In this document: positions 23,537 through 33,232 of the stretch, piece by piece
Position numbering within the stretch: position 1 is the first letter of the stretch
How the letters are laid out: the number at the start of each line of letters is the position of its first letter
Assembly (NCBI GenBank): GCA_002482505.1
Contig: DLGD01000033.1
Span: 62,001 to 126,000, forward strand
DNA from: Christensenella sp. UBA7703
GTDB lineage: Bacteria > Bacillota > Clostridia > Christensenellales > CAG-138
Length of the DNA: 64,000 bases
Direction: 5' to 3'
Program-made: the position numbers and the translations under genes
The notes under the pieces: model-generated
Databases searched by the model: none
Seen by the model: only the letters and a program-made list of their open reading frames with translations
Told to the model about the DNA's origin: nothing

Positions 23537-25402
23537 TCAGAGCAAGATGATCAAAAACACGATCGCGACGCAGACAAGGCCTGCTGCCGCCAGCGCAAGA
23601 TAGCGCGTCAGGCTGCCGTTTGCCGCGCGGTGCAGTTGCGAGGAAATGCCGCGCACAAGTCCGGGCACACCCTTGTCATACACCCAACTCACGCCTTTTT
23701 CAATCTGCATGCAGACGCGGGAGAAGCCGTTGATCACGGCCGTAAGCCAGTTGTAGGGGTCCAGCTTGCCCGCTTCGGCGAGCGCATAGACTTGTTTTGC
23801 GCCGGGGGCATAGTGGATATGATCCGCGCTCTGCAGTGCGCTGCCGCTCTTTTTACGCCCATAGAGGTGATCGAGCAGGGCAACACCCAGCGCAACGCAG
23901 GAGAGCGTAACCAACATGCCGCTTTCCGGCCAGCCACCGTATGATTCGGTAAAACCGAGTGCGGGCTGGAGTAGGAACGTATGCGCCAATTGGTTGAACA
24001 CACCCAACAGAACGCAGAGCAGAGCCAGCACAATTGCGGGCAACGCCATACCGACGGGGGCTTCTTTCACGTGTTTCACACCCTGCGGGAGGGTGAGCTT
24101 GCCAAAGAATGCCGCGCCGCCGAGCTTCAGGAAGGAGATTGCCGTCATTGCCGCGCCGACAAGGGCGACGATGTAGTAAACGACGTTTGTTTCCAGCGCG
24201 GCGTCAAAGATCAACTCTTTCGAGAAGAAACCGTTGAGCCCGGGGAAGCCGGAAATGGCGAGCCCGAACACCACGAAGCACGCGGCGGTGACCGGCATGA
24301 GTTTGCCAAGGCCGCTGACGATTTTCAGGTCGGTCGTGCCCGTGCGTTTTTCGATTGCGCCCGCGGTGAGAAACAGGCCGGATTTATAGAGCACGTGGTT
24401 CATCATATGAAACAGCGCGCCGATGATACCGATGGGCAGCGCGCTGCCGACACCGAGGATCATATAGCCGACCTGACTGATGGCGTGATAGGAGAGCAGA
24501 CGCTTCATGTCTTTTTGAATGAGCGCCATCGCCACGCCGATGAACAGCGTCACAGCGCCAACGATCATCACAAACGTGCTGACAGGGGAACCGGGTTGGA
24601 CATCGTAAATCTGCGTCACGATTCGAATCGCGAGGCCGATGCCGAGAATCTTCTCCAGTGCGGCGGGGAACAGCGCAAGGAACGGGGACTGCGCGTCTTC
24701 CGCAGCCAGCGGAATCCAGCTATGGAACGGAACCGCGCCCGCTTTGCCAAGCGCGCCAAGCAGCATCAGCACGCAACCCGCCGCGCCGAGACCCGAAACG
24801 GGCAGGTGCGAGATTGCAGAGATGTTGCTTTGCCCTGCGACCTGGATGGTGATGATCACACCCAGCATGAGCATCAGATCCGCAACGCCGCTGATCCAGA
24901 GCATCTTGATCGTCGCGCGCGGTTTCTGCAGATTGCCGATCAAGAGCAGCGCGCTCATGGAGATCAACAGCCCTTCCCAAAAGACAAGCATCACGGGAAG
25001 GTTGTCCGAAAGCAGAGCGCCGTTGACAAAACCAACGCTGACGAAGAAGAACAGCAGGAAGAGCCCGCCTTCTTTTTTGCCGCGATAATAGGTCACCGAA
25101 TACCGCGCAAGCAGGAACGCAACCACGGAAGCGAACAACGGGAGGACGGCGGAAAGCCCGCCGGAGATGAACTTTGCCTCGAAGCCATAGCCGGCAAACG
25201 GCAGCGAAACGCTCGCGCCGCCGCCAAGGTAGAGCGCGAGGCAGAGAAACACGTTGGATAGCCCGAAGACGAGCACCGCCGCAACCTGCGCCGCGTAATA
25301 CTTCTTCAGCAGCCAGATGATAAGCCCGCCGAGAATCGGGAGACCGATGAGCATCAGCGGTAAAGTCGCGCCGCCAAGAAGCCATGCGCAAACAGAAGCC
25401 AT
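23537..25402 (-). CDS. Antiporter-like subunit (NuoL/MrpA-type, long)
   Basis: 621 residues from ATG 25402 (GGGGGGTG upstream). About 15-16 helices with the usual residues VFWEGLLIS, GALGKAGAVPFHSW and LEKILGIG. It is the longest of the three antiporter-like subunits, with a C-terminal extension (KGVSWVYDKGVPGLVRG region and a final helix) that could form the NuoL-like lateral helix. It starts one base after the upstream stop, so coupling is likely. Confidence 0.92.
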   Translation of the reverse strand: MASVCAWLLGGATLPLMLIGLPILGGLIIWLLKKYYAAQVAAVLVFGLSNVFLCLALYLGGGASVSLPFAGYGFEAKFISGGLSAVLPLFASVVAFLLARYSVTYYRGKKEGGLFLLFFFVSVGFVNGALLSDNLPVMLVFWEGLLISMSALLLIGNLQKPRATIKMLWISGVADLMLMLGVIITIQVAGQSNISAISHLPVSGLGAAGCVLMLLGALGKAGAVPFHSWIPLAAEDAQSPFLALFPAALEKILGIGLAIRIVTQIYDVQPGSPVSTFVMIVGAVTLFIGVAMALIQKDMKRLLSYHAISQVGYMILGVGSALPIGIIGALFHMMNHVLYKSGLFLTAGAIEKRTGTTDLKIVSGLGKLMPVTAACFVVFGLAISGFPGLNGFFSKELIFDAALETNVVYYIVALVGAAMTAISFLKLGGAAFFGKLTLPQGVKHVKEAPVGMALPAIVLALLCVLLGVFNQLAHTFLLQPALGFTESYGGWPESGMLVTLSCVALGVALLDHLYGRKKSGSALQSADHIHYAPGAKQVYALAEAGKLDPYNWLTAVINGFSRVCMQIEKGVSWVYDKGVPGLVRGISSQLHRAANGSLTRYLALAAAGLVCVAIVFLIILL

Positions 25403-25403
25403 A

Positions 25404-26816
25404 TTACAGCACCCCCCAAATGCGCGAAGCAAGCTCCGCCGGAAGCGAAATGAATACGCCCAGTACGAGCGCGAGCACGCCTAAAAAGACGACGCTTCCG
25501 ACCATCGCGCGGGACTTTTCATGCGCGTGATGATTGGTTTCGGGTCCCAAGAAGACCTTGAAGAACACGCGGGAAAGATAGAACACCGTCATAAACGCGC
25601 CGAGGATGAACACGCCCGCAAGCCACGGTTGGTTTGCGGTCAGCGCGCCCTGCACGACGAGGAACTTCGCGAAATAGCCGGAGAACGGGGGAACACCCAT
25701 CACCGAGAGCGAGCAGAGCGCAAACGCCACCGCAGTCAGCGGGAAGCGCTTATAGAGCCCGCCCATTTGATTGATGTCCTTGGTGTGCAGGTTGTGTTCC
25801 ACAATGCCGGCGCAGAGGAAGAGCCCGCCTTTTGCCACACTGTGTGCAAGGATGTACAGCATGCCGCCGACAAGGCCTGTTTCATTGCCGATGCTGACAC
25901 CAAGCAGGATGAACGCAAGCTGGCTGATCGTCGAATACGCGATGATGCGCTTGATGTCTGTCTCCACCATGGCGCAGCCTGCTGAGATGAGCGCGGAGAC
26001 GGCGGCAATGATCGGCACGATCTGCGTAAACACCGGATCGATTGTAAACGTGACCGCAAAGAGCCGCGCATACGCATAGACACCGATTTTGACCAGTACC
26101 GCCGCGTGCAGCAGCGAGGTGACGGGCGACGGCGCAACGCCGGCATCCGGCAGCCAGCTATGCAGCGGGAAGGTTGCCGACTTACTCAGAATACCGAAAA
26201 GAATCAGCACTACGCACCAGGCGGGCACATGCGCGCCCTGCATTGCGGTGAGCTCAAACGTGCCGGTCTGTCCCCAGATGCCGAGGAAGCCGACCAGCAT
26301 GATCAGCGCGCCGAAGACAGTGACCACATACGCCTTGTTGGCGCGCACGATGGTCAACTCCTCGCGATAGAATCCGATGAGCCGCCAACAGGCGATCGCG
26401 CTGATTTCCCAGAAAACATACAATAGAATCAAGCTCGTGGAGTACACAAGCCCCATCATGGCGCCTAAGAATAGCACCGCCATGAAGTAGTATTCATTCT
26501 GGTTGTCGTAGTCCTTGATGTAGCCGAACGAATAGATGAGGATGACGCACGCAACGAGCGAGGCCGTCATCGCCATAAACACGCTCAACGCATCCGCCTG
26601 GAAGCCGAGGCTCAGGCCGAGCGGCAACGCAAGGCGAATAAGCGGCTTGCTTCCGCTGAGCACGGCGGGCAGAAGCGACGCCGAGCAGAGGAATGAAGCG
26701 AGCACAAAGAGGAGCGAGAACAGGTTTCTCACCCTCGGTGCGCGCTGCCCGATGAGTGGCAGCAAACACGCGCCAATCAACGGGGTAAAGATACAGACGA
26801 GAAGGGTAGCTTGCAT
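25404..26816 (-). CDS. Antiporter-like subunit (NuoL/NuoM-type), first gene of the hydrogenase operon
   Basis: 470 residues from ATG 26816, which has GGAG five bases upstream; an in-frame ATG at 26840 has no ribosome site. About 14 helices with YVFWEISAI, GILSKSATFPLHSWLPDA and VLVKIGVYAYARLF, the ion-path Glu and Lys residues. It opens the twelve-gene operon. Confidence 0.92.
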   Translation of the reverse strand: MQATLLVCIFTPLIGACLLPLIGQRAPRVRNLFSLLFVLASFLCSASLLPAVLSGSKPLIRLALPLGLSLGFQADALSVFMAMTASLVACVILIYSFGYIKDYDNQNEYYFMAVLFLGAMMGLVYSTSLILLYVFWEISAIACWRLIGFYREELTIVRANKAYVVTVFGALIMLVGFLGIWGQTGTFELTAMQGAHVPAWCVVLILFGILSKSATFPLHSWLPDAGVAPSPVTSLLHAAVLVKIGVYAYARLFAVTFTIDPVFTQIVPIIAAVSALISAGCAMVETDIKRIIAYSTISQLAFILLGVSIGNETGLVGGMLYILAHSVAKGGLFLCAGIVEHNLHTKDINQMGGLYKRFPLTAVAFALCSLSVMGVPPFSGYFAKFLVVQGALTANQPWLAGVFILGAFMTVFYLSRVFFKVFLGPETNHHAHEKSRAMVGSVVFLGVLALVLGVFISLPAELASRIWGVL

Positions 26817-26906
26817 AGACTCTCCAATTCCCTTGTCCATGAGTAAAGCCCACCCTGCGCAAAGTCGTTGGCAGGACAGGCTTTTGCTTGCAAAAATTGC
26901 GTGTTT

Positions 26907-26935
26907 ATTATAGAGCTACGCCTCCGAAAGGTCAA
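26907..26935 (-). promoter_or_regulatory. Promoter of the hydrogenase operon
   Basis: Minus strand TTGACC (26930-26935), 17-base spacer, perfect TATAAT (26907-26912), about 90 bases upstream of the first start codon. Confidence 0.8.
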
Positions 26936-27046
26936 GAAATGCAGATAATATCATACCGATTCAAAAATATCGATATGCATTCCCAATTAGATTTACACAT
27001 TGTGCCGGAAAGTCTCTATAGGAATCAAACTACCGGTGCAAAACAG

Positions 27047-27083
27047 AAAAACAACGCATCGTTTCATGCGAACGCGTTGTTTT
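27047..27083 (-). terminator. Terminator of the hypFCDE operon
   Basis: Perfect 10-bp stem AAAACAACGC/GCGTTGTTTT (27048-27057 with 27074-27083) whose minus-strand 3' arm ends in a T run. It lies about 130 bases beyond the hypE stop. Confidence 0.75.
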
Positions 27084-27215
27084 AATGGTTTTAGCAGCAC
27101 AATTTGTAAGGCAATCAATCATTCTATCGGGGCATTTATCTGGTTCATTAACGATTTTTTGATACTGATTCGCAAGAAACACCAAAAAATATCGTAAAAG
27201 TTTCTCAAAAAAGCG

Positions 27216-28211
27216 TCAACAAATGCGTGGAAGCAGCTCTCCGGTCGGTGGGAGCACGCGCCGGAAGGTGCCGATATGCGTTTTTGCAAACACGCTGCCG
27301 TGTCCGTTTGCGACGCTGCCGATGATTGCCGCCTCCTTGCAACCTGCTTTTTGGAGCGCGGCGAGGGCAAGATTCGCCTGCTCTGCGGGGAGTGAAAAAA
27401 GTGCTACGCCCTCGTTTGCGACATAGACCGAGTCGATACCGAGGATTGCGCAGGCGGCGCGTACATCCGCACGCACGGGAAGAAAATCTTCCTCCAGCGT
27501 GATATTCAGCTTTGTTCCGGCCCACTCGGTCAGTGTGCCCGCGACGCCGCCGCGGGTCGGATCGCGCATTGCGCGAACGGAGACGCCCGCTTCCAGTACC
27601 GCACGGATCAGGTGATTCAGCGGACGAACGTCACTTTCAATCGCCGGATCGAACGCAAGATTGTGCCGCGCTGCCATGACCGCCATACCGTGGCTCGCGA
27701 TCGGCGCGCTGCAAAGAATAACGTCGCCTTCTTGCGGCTGTTGCGGTGGGATTACGCATCCGGCGGGGAACACGCCAACGCCGGCAGTCGTGATAGTCAG
27801 CCCTGCGCAAGAACCAGCCTCGACTACCTTGGTGTCTCCGGTGACGATCACAACACCCGCCTCCTTTGCAGCGGATGCCATAGAGGCGACTATGCGGCGA
27901 AGAGTGTCAAGCGGGAGTCCTGTTTCCAGAACCATCGCGCAGGAAAGATAGCGCGGGATCGCGCCGGAGACCGCGAGGTCGTTGACCGTACCGCAGACAG
28001 CAAGCCTTCCGATATCTCCACCAGGAAAGAACAGAGGATTGACGACGAAACCGTCCGTCGTCATCGCGATTCGATCCCCTGCGGGAAGAACGGCGGCATC
28101 CGTCAGCGGGGAGAGATATTCGTTTTGAAAAGCGGGCGCAAAGATGGTTTCGACCAGTTCGCGATAGTCGCGTCCACCGGAACCATGGGCAAGGGTGATG
28201 CAGTCCGTCAT
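27216..28211 (-). CDS. hypE: HypE, carbamoyl dehydratase for the NiFe cyanide ligands
   Basis: 331 residues. AIR-synthase (PurM)-like fold with the N-terminal LAHGSGGRDYRELV, VVTGDTKVVE near residue 120, and the C-terminal PRIC whose terminal Cys receives the carbamoyl group from HypF and is dehydrated to thiocyanate. All are intact. It overlaps hypD by 4 bases and is last in the operon. Confidence 0.95.
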   Translation of the reverse strand: MTDCITLAHGSGGRDYRELVETIFAPAFQNEYLSPLTDAAVLPAGDRIAMTTDGFVVNPLFFPGGDIGRLAVCGTVNDLAVSGAIPRYLSCAMVLETGLPLDTLRRIVASMASAAKEAGVVIVTGDTKVVEAGSCAGLTITTAGVGVFPAGCVIPPQQPQEGDVILCSAPIASHGMAVMAARHNLAFDPAIESDVRPLNHLIRAVLEAGVSVRAMRDPTRGGVAGTLTEWAGTKLNITLEEDFLPVRADVRAACAILGIDSVYVANEGVALFSLPAEQANLALAALQKAGCKEAAIIGSVANGHGSVFAKTHIGTFRRVLPPTGELLPRIC

Positions 28212-29275
28212 ATCCCCGCTCCTTCATATTGATAATAGGCAGCGCAAGCGCCTTCCGACGAAACCATACAAGCACCGAGTGGATGCTGCGGCACGCAGAC
28301 TTTGCCAAAGAGCGGGCACTCTGTGGGCTCGATTCCGCCGCGCAGCACATCCCCGCAGCGGCATGCATTGCGAAACGGGACCACCACCGGCTTGAGCGCA
28401 AAGCGTTTGACCGCATCATATTTCGAATGTTCCGGCAGAAGCGAAAGACCGCTCTGCGGAATCATGCCGAGCCCGCGCCAAACGGCGTCGCACGGCGTAA
28501 ACCAGGCATCGACCAGCGCACGTGCGGTCTCGTTGGGTTCCGGCTTGACGACGCGCGGATAGGCGTTGATCAAAGCGGGATTGCCGCTTTTTTGCATTGT
28601 GACCAGCGCGAGAATTGCGACGAGCAACTCTTCTGCCTCAAAACCGGAGATCGCGGCGGGCAAGCGCAGCTCTTCCGGCAGGAAGCGAAAGGCGTCCGCG
28701 CCCGTGATGGAGGCGACGTGTCCGGGACACAGCAGCGCGTCCACCCCCGAATCCTCGCCAAGGAGCGCACGCAGGGCATTCGGCATGGTCTTGTGCGCGG
28801 AAAAGACGGAGAGATTTTTCACGTTATCCCGCTTTGCGTTTTCCAACAATGCGGCTGTGTGCGGCGTGGTCGTTTCAAACCCGACGCCGTACCAGACAAC
28901 CTCGCGCGCGGGGTGTTCTTTCGCAAAGGCGAGGGCATCCAACGGAGAGAGCGCAATTCGCACATCCGCGCCGCGCGAGAGCAATTGCAGCAGGCTTTCA
29001 TCCCCGCAGGGGACGCGCATCATATCGCCAAAACAAAACAAGGTAACGTTTGGCAGCTTCGCCAGTGCCAGCGCGAGAGCAATATCTTCCTCGGCGGTCA
29101 CGCAAACCGGGCAGCCGGGCCCGGAGACAAGGCGGATATTTTCCGGCAGCAGTTGCCGGATGCCGTGACGGCGGATGGCGTGCGTATGCGTGCCGCATAC
29201 TTCCATGATGGTCGTCTGCGGCAAGCCAGCTGCGGCATTTGCGATTCGTTCGGTGATGGTTTGGATTGTGTTCAC
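28208..29275 (-). CDS. hypD: HypD, Fe-(CN)2CO assembly scaffold
   Basis: 355 residues. It has the invariant MEVCGTHTH start, GPGCPVCVT, FETTTPHTA and a C-terminal [4Fe-4S] Cys set in CRCGDVLRGG, ECPLFGKVCVPQHPLGACM. HypD with HypC carries the iron while CN and CO are attached. It overlaps hypC and hypE by 4 bases each, so the three are translationally coupled. Confidence 0.95.
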   Translation of the reverse strand: MNTIQTITERIANAAAGLPQTTIMEVCGTHTHAIRRHGIRQLLPENIRLVSGPGCPVCVTAEEDIALALALAKLPNVTLFCFGDMMRVPCGDESLLQLLSRGADVRIALSPLDALAFAKEHPAREVVWYGVGFETTTPHTAALLENAKRDNVKNLSVFSAHKTMPNALRALLGEDSGVDALLCPGHVASITGADAFRFLPEELRLPAAISGFEAEELLVAILALVTMQKSGNPALINAYPRVVKPEPNETARALVDAWFTPCDAVWRGLGMIPQSGLSLLPEHSKYDAVKRFALKPVVVPFRNACRCGDVLRGGIEPTECPLFGKVCVPQHPLGACMVSSEGACAAYYQYEGAGI

Positions 29276-29487
29276 AGGAGCTCAACTTCCTTTAGGAGCG
29301 CTTCCAACTCCGCGCCTTCGTCGGGATCGATTTTTTGAATCACGAAACCCGCGTGAACAAGGACACAGTCACCGATGGCAACATCCGGCAGCAGCCGGAC
29401 TGAGGCGCGCCGCGTTGTGCCGCCATAGTCGATTGTCGCAGTTTCTTCTTCAATTATTGCGATGGTTCCGGGGATTGCGAGGCACAT
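29272..29487 (-). CDS. hypC: HypC, hydrogenase maturation chaperone
   Basis: 71 residues starting MCLAIPGTI; Cys2 is the essential iron and large-subunit contact. Beta-barrel fold with GDCVLVHAGFVIQKI in the second half. It acts with HypD and delivers the iron centre to the large subunit (18657-19877). It lies 12 bases after hypF. Confidence 0.95.
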   Translation of the reverse strand: MCLAIPGTIAIIEEETATIDYGGTTRRASVRLLPDVAIGDCVLVHAGFVIQKIDPDEGAELEALLKEVELL

Positions 29488-29499
29488 ATGCTCATACCC

Positions 29500-31743
29500 T
29501 CATTTCGTTTGCAATGCAGCGGCAACCGCTGCCTGACCGTAGCTGATGCCGCCGTCGTTACAGGGTACCAAACGGTTGATAAGCACGGAGAATCCTGCTT
29601 GTGTCAATTCGGAATGACACAGCGAGAGCAATAATTCATTCTGAAAACACCCGCCGGAAAGCGCGATCGTGCTACAGCCCGTTTCGCGCCGATGTTCGGC
29701 TGCGGTGTCCAACAGCAGCTTTGCCAAAGAACGATGAAAGCGCATGCTGATCTTTTCCGCGGGAACACCCTTTGCGGCATCCAGTATAGCGTGTTTGATC
29801 ACAGGACGCCAGTCGTAAATCCAACCGTCCTGCTCGTGCTTGAGATCAAACCGATATGTTTCCTGCTCAGATGCATCGGCAATCTGCTCCAGCAGGATCG
29901 CCGCCTGCCCTTCAAACGAGACCGTCTCGCGAAGATTGCAGATTGCGGCTACCGCGTCAAAGAGCCTGCCCATACTGGTGGTCTGCGGTGCGTTTAGCCC
30001 TGCGTCCGAGGCTTGCAAGAGTAACCTTGCTTCTGCTGCGCGGGAAGGAAAAAGGCTTAGCGCCTCCGCGCGGCCAAGCGCGATCTCTGCGACGCTCAAT
30101 GCAATGCGCCAAGGCTCACGCACCGCAGATTCACCGCCGAAGAGACGAAACGGCAGGATGTGCCCGATGCGTTCGCTCTGCGCAACGTTACCAAACAGCG
30201 TTTCGCCGCCCCAAATCGTGCCGTCGGTGCCATAGCCCGTACCATCCCAGATGAAGCCGAGTGCAGGAGAATCGACATCGTGTTCCGCGAGTACGGAGGC
30301 AAAATGCGCATGATGATGCTGCACCGCGAGCAAAGGCAACCCGCTTTTGTGGGCAAGCCGTGTGCTGACATAGTCTGGATGCAGGTCGCAGACGACCATC
30401 TCCGGCTGAATGGAAAAGAGGCGCTGCATGGAGGCGATTTCGCGCAGATATTCGGCTTCGGTCTCCGGATCGTCCAGATCGCCGACATGAGAACTCAAAA
30501 ACGCCTGCTCCTTGCGTACCAGGCAGAATGTATTTTTCTGCTGCGCGCCCATTGCAAGAATAGGACGCGCGCCGCCCTTGAGCGGCAACGGCTCCGGCGC
30601 CCAGCCGCGCGCGCGGCGGAGCGGACGCGCAGAGCCAAGACTCACAATAAACACGCTGTCGTCTACGCGCCGTACGATCGGGCGGTTGTGCGTCAGAATC
30701 GCGTCCGCAAGCGAAGCAAGCGCGGAGGGGATCGCGTTATCGTGATAGAGCATCGGGCAATCGGAAATATTGCCGCTTGTGAGTACGAGCGCGGGAGTTG
30801 CTTCGAGAAGAAGACAATGCAGAGGGGTATACGGCAACATCACACCGAGCCTGCGGTTCCCCGGCGCAACGGAAGGGGCAAGCAGGGCTTCGCTGTGTGT
30901 TTGCAAGAGTACAATCGGCTTTTGCGGGCTGGTCAGCAGCGCTCTTTCTTCATCCGAAACGATGCAATAACGTTCCACCTCGTCCAGACTCCGCAGCATG
31001 AGCGCAAACGGTTTTTCATAGCGCTGTTTTCGCGCGCGGAGCTGGTTTACGGCGGATTCGTTTGTCGCATCACAAGCAAGGTGAAAACCGCCGATTCCCT
31101 TGACGGCGACGATTTTACCCGAGCGGATGAATGCAGCAAAGAGATCGACCGGATCGCCTTTTTGCTCCACGCCGTCAACAAGGAAGGAAAGCCTCGGCCC
31201 GCAGACAGCGCAAGCGTTCGGCTGCGCGTGAAAGCGTCGATCCAGAGGGTTTTCATATTCGTGTTGACAGGGAGGGCACTGAACAAACCCCGCCATACTC
31301 GTATTCACGCGGTCATAAGGGACATCGTTCACAATCGAAAATCTTGGCCCGCAGTTGGTACAGTTGATAAACGGATAACGGTATCTCCGGTCGTTTGCGG
31401 AAAACAGCTCCCGCTTGCAATCGTCACAAATGCCGATATCCGGGGAGACCAGTGCGCTTTTTTCGCCGCTGCTGCTCTGCCGGATTGAAAACCCTTGTTC
31501 GCGGGTTACGGGAATCTCACTGCGCTCCACATCGGTTATGCGGGAGAGAGGAGGAGGGGTTGTTTGGAGTACGGTAAAAAACGCCTCACAATCAGCAAGG
31601 CTTCCTTCAACCTCCAGATAGACGCCAAAGCTCGTATTTTTTACAAATCCTGAAAGATTGTGTGCAATCGCTTCCCTGTATAGAAACGGGCGAAAACCAA
31701 CACCCTGAACAATCCCCCGGACTTGCGCGCGAAATCGAATCAT
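29500..31743 (-). CDS. hypF: HypF carbamoyltransferase
   Basis: 747 residues from ATG 31743 (GAGGG upstream). Domains in order: acylphosphatase (RGIVQGVGFRPF, residues 1-90), two zinc-finger repeats (CDDCKREL...NCTNCGP and CPPCQHEY...ACAVCGP, residues ~105-190), a YrdC-like domain (~200-380) and a Kae1-like domain with HHHAHFASVLAEH near residue 475. It makes the cyanide precursor from carbamoyl phosphate and ATP and loads it on HypE. It is first in hypFCDE; hypA and hypB are not in the window. Confidence 0.95.
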   Translation of the reverse strand: MIRFRAQVRGIVQGVGFRPFLYREAIAHNLSGFVKNTSFGVYLEVEGSLADCEAFFTVLQTTPPPLSRITDVERSEIPVTREQGFSIRQSSSGEKSALVSPDIGICDDCKRELFSANDRRYRYPFINCTNCGPRFSIVNDVPYDRVNTSMAGFVQCPPCQHEYENPLDRRFHAQPNACAVCGPRLSFLVDGVEQKGDPVDLFAAFIRSGKIVAVKGIGGFHLACDATNESAVNQLRARKQRYEKPFALMLRSLDEVERYCIVSDEERALLTSPQKPIVLLQTHSEALLAPSVAPGNRRLGVMLPYTPLHCLLLEATPALVLTSGNISDCPMLYHDNAIPSALASLADAILTHNRPIVRRVDDSVFIVSLGSARPLRRARGWAPEPLPLKGGARPILAMGAQQKNTFCLVRKEQAFLSSHVGDLDDPETEAEYLREIASMQRLFSIQPEMVVCDLHPDYVSTRLAHKSGLPLLAVQHHHAHFASVLAEHDVDSPALGFIWDGTGYGTDGTIWGGETLFGNVAQSERIGHILPFRLFGGESAVREPWRIALSVAEIALGRAEALSLFPSRAAEARLLLQASDAGLNAPQTTSMGRLFDAVAAICNLRETVSFEGQAAILLEQIADASEQETYRFDLKHEQDGWIYDWRPVIKHAILDAAKGVPAEKISMRFHRSLAKLLLDTAAEHRRETGCSTIALSGGCFQNELLLSLCHSELTQAGFSVLINRLVPCNDGGISYGQAAVAAALQTK

Positions 31744-31774
31744 ACTTTCCCTCAAAGTGCTTACTCGCGAACAT

Positions 31775-31804
31775 GATAGCACTTGCCTGCATCATCGGAC
31801 AAGC
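31775..31804 (-). promoter_or_regulatory. Possible hypF promoter
   Basis: Minus strand TTGTCC, 18-base spacer, TATCAT lies in the 67-base gap between the glycosyltransferase stop and hypF, about 35-60 bases before the start codon. Match to consensus is moderate; readthrough from upstream is also possible. Confidence 0.4.
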
Positions 31805-31810
31805 ATACAT

Positions 31811-33232
31811 TTATTTATTGTCGTTTGAGAAACCTTTACGCTGCAACTCGCCCCAACGATGCTTGTTTTTTCGGAATCCAAATGTCGCCATGACCTTATA
31901 GACCGTATTGAGCTGGCGATATCCAAAGTTATCGATGAACGAATAGAAAAACAACTGGAGCAACTGCTTGATGTCCGGATATTTTTTGAATGTGTTTTCT
32001 TCCAGAAGCAGCGCGCCAACGGAGAGAATCGTGCCATACAAGACAGCGACGAGGAAAAACGAAATCATGAACCAAAAATCGACAACGCCTAGTAAAAATG
32101 AGATCGGAATGAACACGTATCCGAATGTCTCGATGATTGGGCCTGCGAGCTCGAAAATCCAGTAGTACGGCAGGCATACCATGCCGATCAGGCCGTATTT
32201 CCGGTTAAACAGCATGCTTTTATGGCGCAGCAGCGTGTCGATCAAGCCGATGTGCCAGCGCTTTCGCTGCTTCTTGAGATCCGAAAGCCGTTCCGGCGGC
32301 TGGGTCCAACAGATGGGATCCGGCAAAAAACGCACGCTGTATTTGCGCTTCTTATCGTGCATCAGCTGATGCAGCTTGACGACGAGCTCCATGTCTTCGC
32401 CAACGCAGTTGCGTGTGTAGCCGCCCGCCTCTACGACGGCGGCTTTGTTAAACGCACCAAACGCGCCGGAGATAATCAACAGCATGCCCATTACGTCAAA
32501 CCCGATGCGGCCGGTGAGGAAGGCGCGCAGATACTCCGTTGTTTGGAGCGCAACGATAGGATTTTTTGATAATCCAACCTCTTTCATCTGGCCGTCGACA
32601 ATCTCGCAGCCGCTTCCGATGCGAACGATGCCGCCCACCGCGATACAGGTTGGATCGCTGACAAACGAATAGATGATCTTGATGAGCGAGCTTTTCTCAA
32701 GGATCGAATCCGCATCGATCGTTACGATGATCGGATAGGAGGCAACATTGATGCCGGCGTTGAGCGCGTCCGCCTTTCCGCCGTTTTTCTTGTTAAGTAC
32801 GACCAGCTTTTCATCGACCGCGGAACGGTAGATTTCGACAATCTCTTCTGTCTGGAGTGATTTTTTATACGGCTGCTGAAACGGAAGCAGTTCGTATGTG
32901 TCGATGAGGAGTTGAAGTGTGTCGTCCTTCGAGCCGTCGTTGATGACGATGACCTCATACTCCGGAAAATCGAGCGAAAGAAGGTTTCGAACCGAATCCA
33001 CAATCGTGGCAGATTCGTTATATGCAGGAACCAGAAGCGAAATCGGAACCATATGATCCGAATCCAGAAAGCGCCTGTAATCGATATATCGAAGCGAGCG
33101 CACATAGCGGCGCAAGCCGATGGAAGCGGAGATCAGCTGGATCAAATAGATCGTACTGACTGTGATCACATAAAAAAGAGAAAAATAGTTGATACCGAGC
33201 ACGATGTGATAAAGAACGTCTCGAACGGTCAC
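31811..33232 (-). CDS. Processive family 2 glycosyltransferase (membrane)
   Basis: 473 residues. One N-terminal helix (residues 15-38), then the GT2 catalytic domain: VPAYNESATIVDSV, INDGSKDDT, the DxD in ITIDADS-like VTIDADS, GEDMEL, and the processive-enzyme motif QRKRWH (QxxRW type) near residue 325, then three or four C-terminal helices. This is the layout of BcsA/hyaluronan-synthase-like enzymes without a PilZ domain. It probably polymerises and exports a polysaccharide of unknown composition. Start GTG 33232 directly follows the HEAT gene's stop, with AAGGTGG upstream. Confidence 0.9.
   Translation of the reverse strand: MTVRDVLYHIVLGINYFSLFYVITVSTIYLIQLISASIGLRRYVRSLRYIDYRRFLDSDHMVPISLLVPAYNESATIVDSVRNLLSLDFPEYEVIVINDGSKDDTLQLLIDTYELLPFQQPYKKSLQTEEIVEIYRSAVDEKLVVLNKKNGGKADALNAGINVASYPIIVTIDADSILEKSSLIKIIYSFVSDPTCIAVGGIVRIGSGCEIVDGQMKEVGLSKNPIVALQTTEYLRAFLTGRIGFDVMGMLLIISGAFGAFNKAAVVEAGGYTRNCVGEDMELVVKLHQLMHDKKRKYSVRFLPDPICWTQPPERLSDLKKQRKRWHIGLIDTLLRHKSMLFNRKYGLIGMVCLPYYWIFELAGPIIETFGYVFIPISFLLGVVDFWFMISFFLVAVLYGTILSVGALLLEENTFKKYPDIKQLLQLFFYSFIDNFGYRQLNTVYKVMATFGFRKNKHRWGELQRKGFSNDNK

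Larger units (their letters stand above)
26817..27215. other. 399-base region between hypE and the hydrogenase operon
   Basis: It holds the hydrogenase promoter (26907-26935) and the hyp terminator (27047-27083). No gene was seen in it; the rest is AT-rich. Confidence 0.7.

Noticed and set aside
23981..25261. A 426-codon plus-strand frame opposite the antiporter-like subunit gene
   Set aside because: Low-complexity charged translation, antisense to a clear membrane protein in a coupled operon.
16791..26816. Reading the operon as ordinary respiratory complex I
   Set aside because: The large subunit has CGIC and CYSC nickel-binding motifs, a cleavable tail and a HycI gene, and nuoE, nuoF and nuoG are missing.
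28229..31488. Long plus-strand frames opposite hypD and hypF
   Set aside because: hypD and hypF show all family motifs on the minus strand; the opposing frames have none and no ribosome sites.
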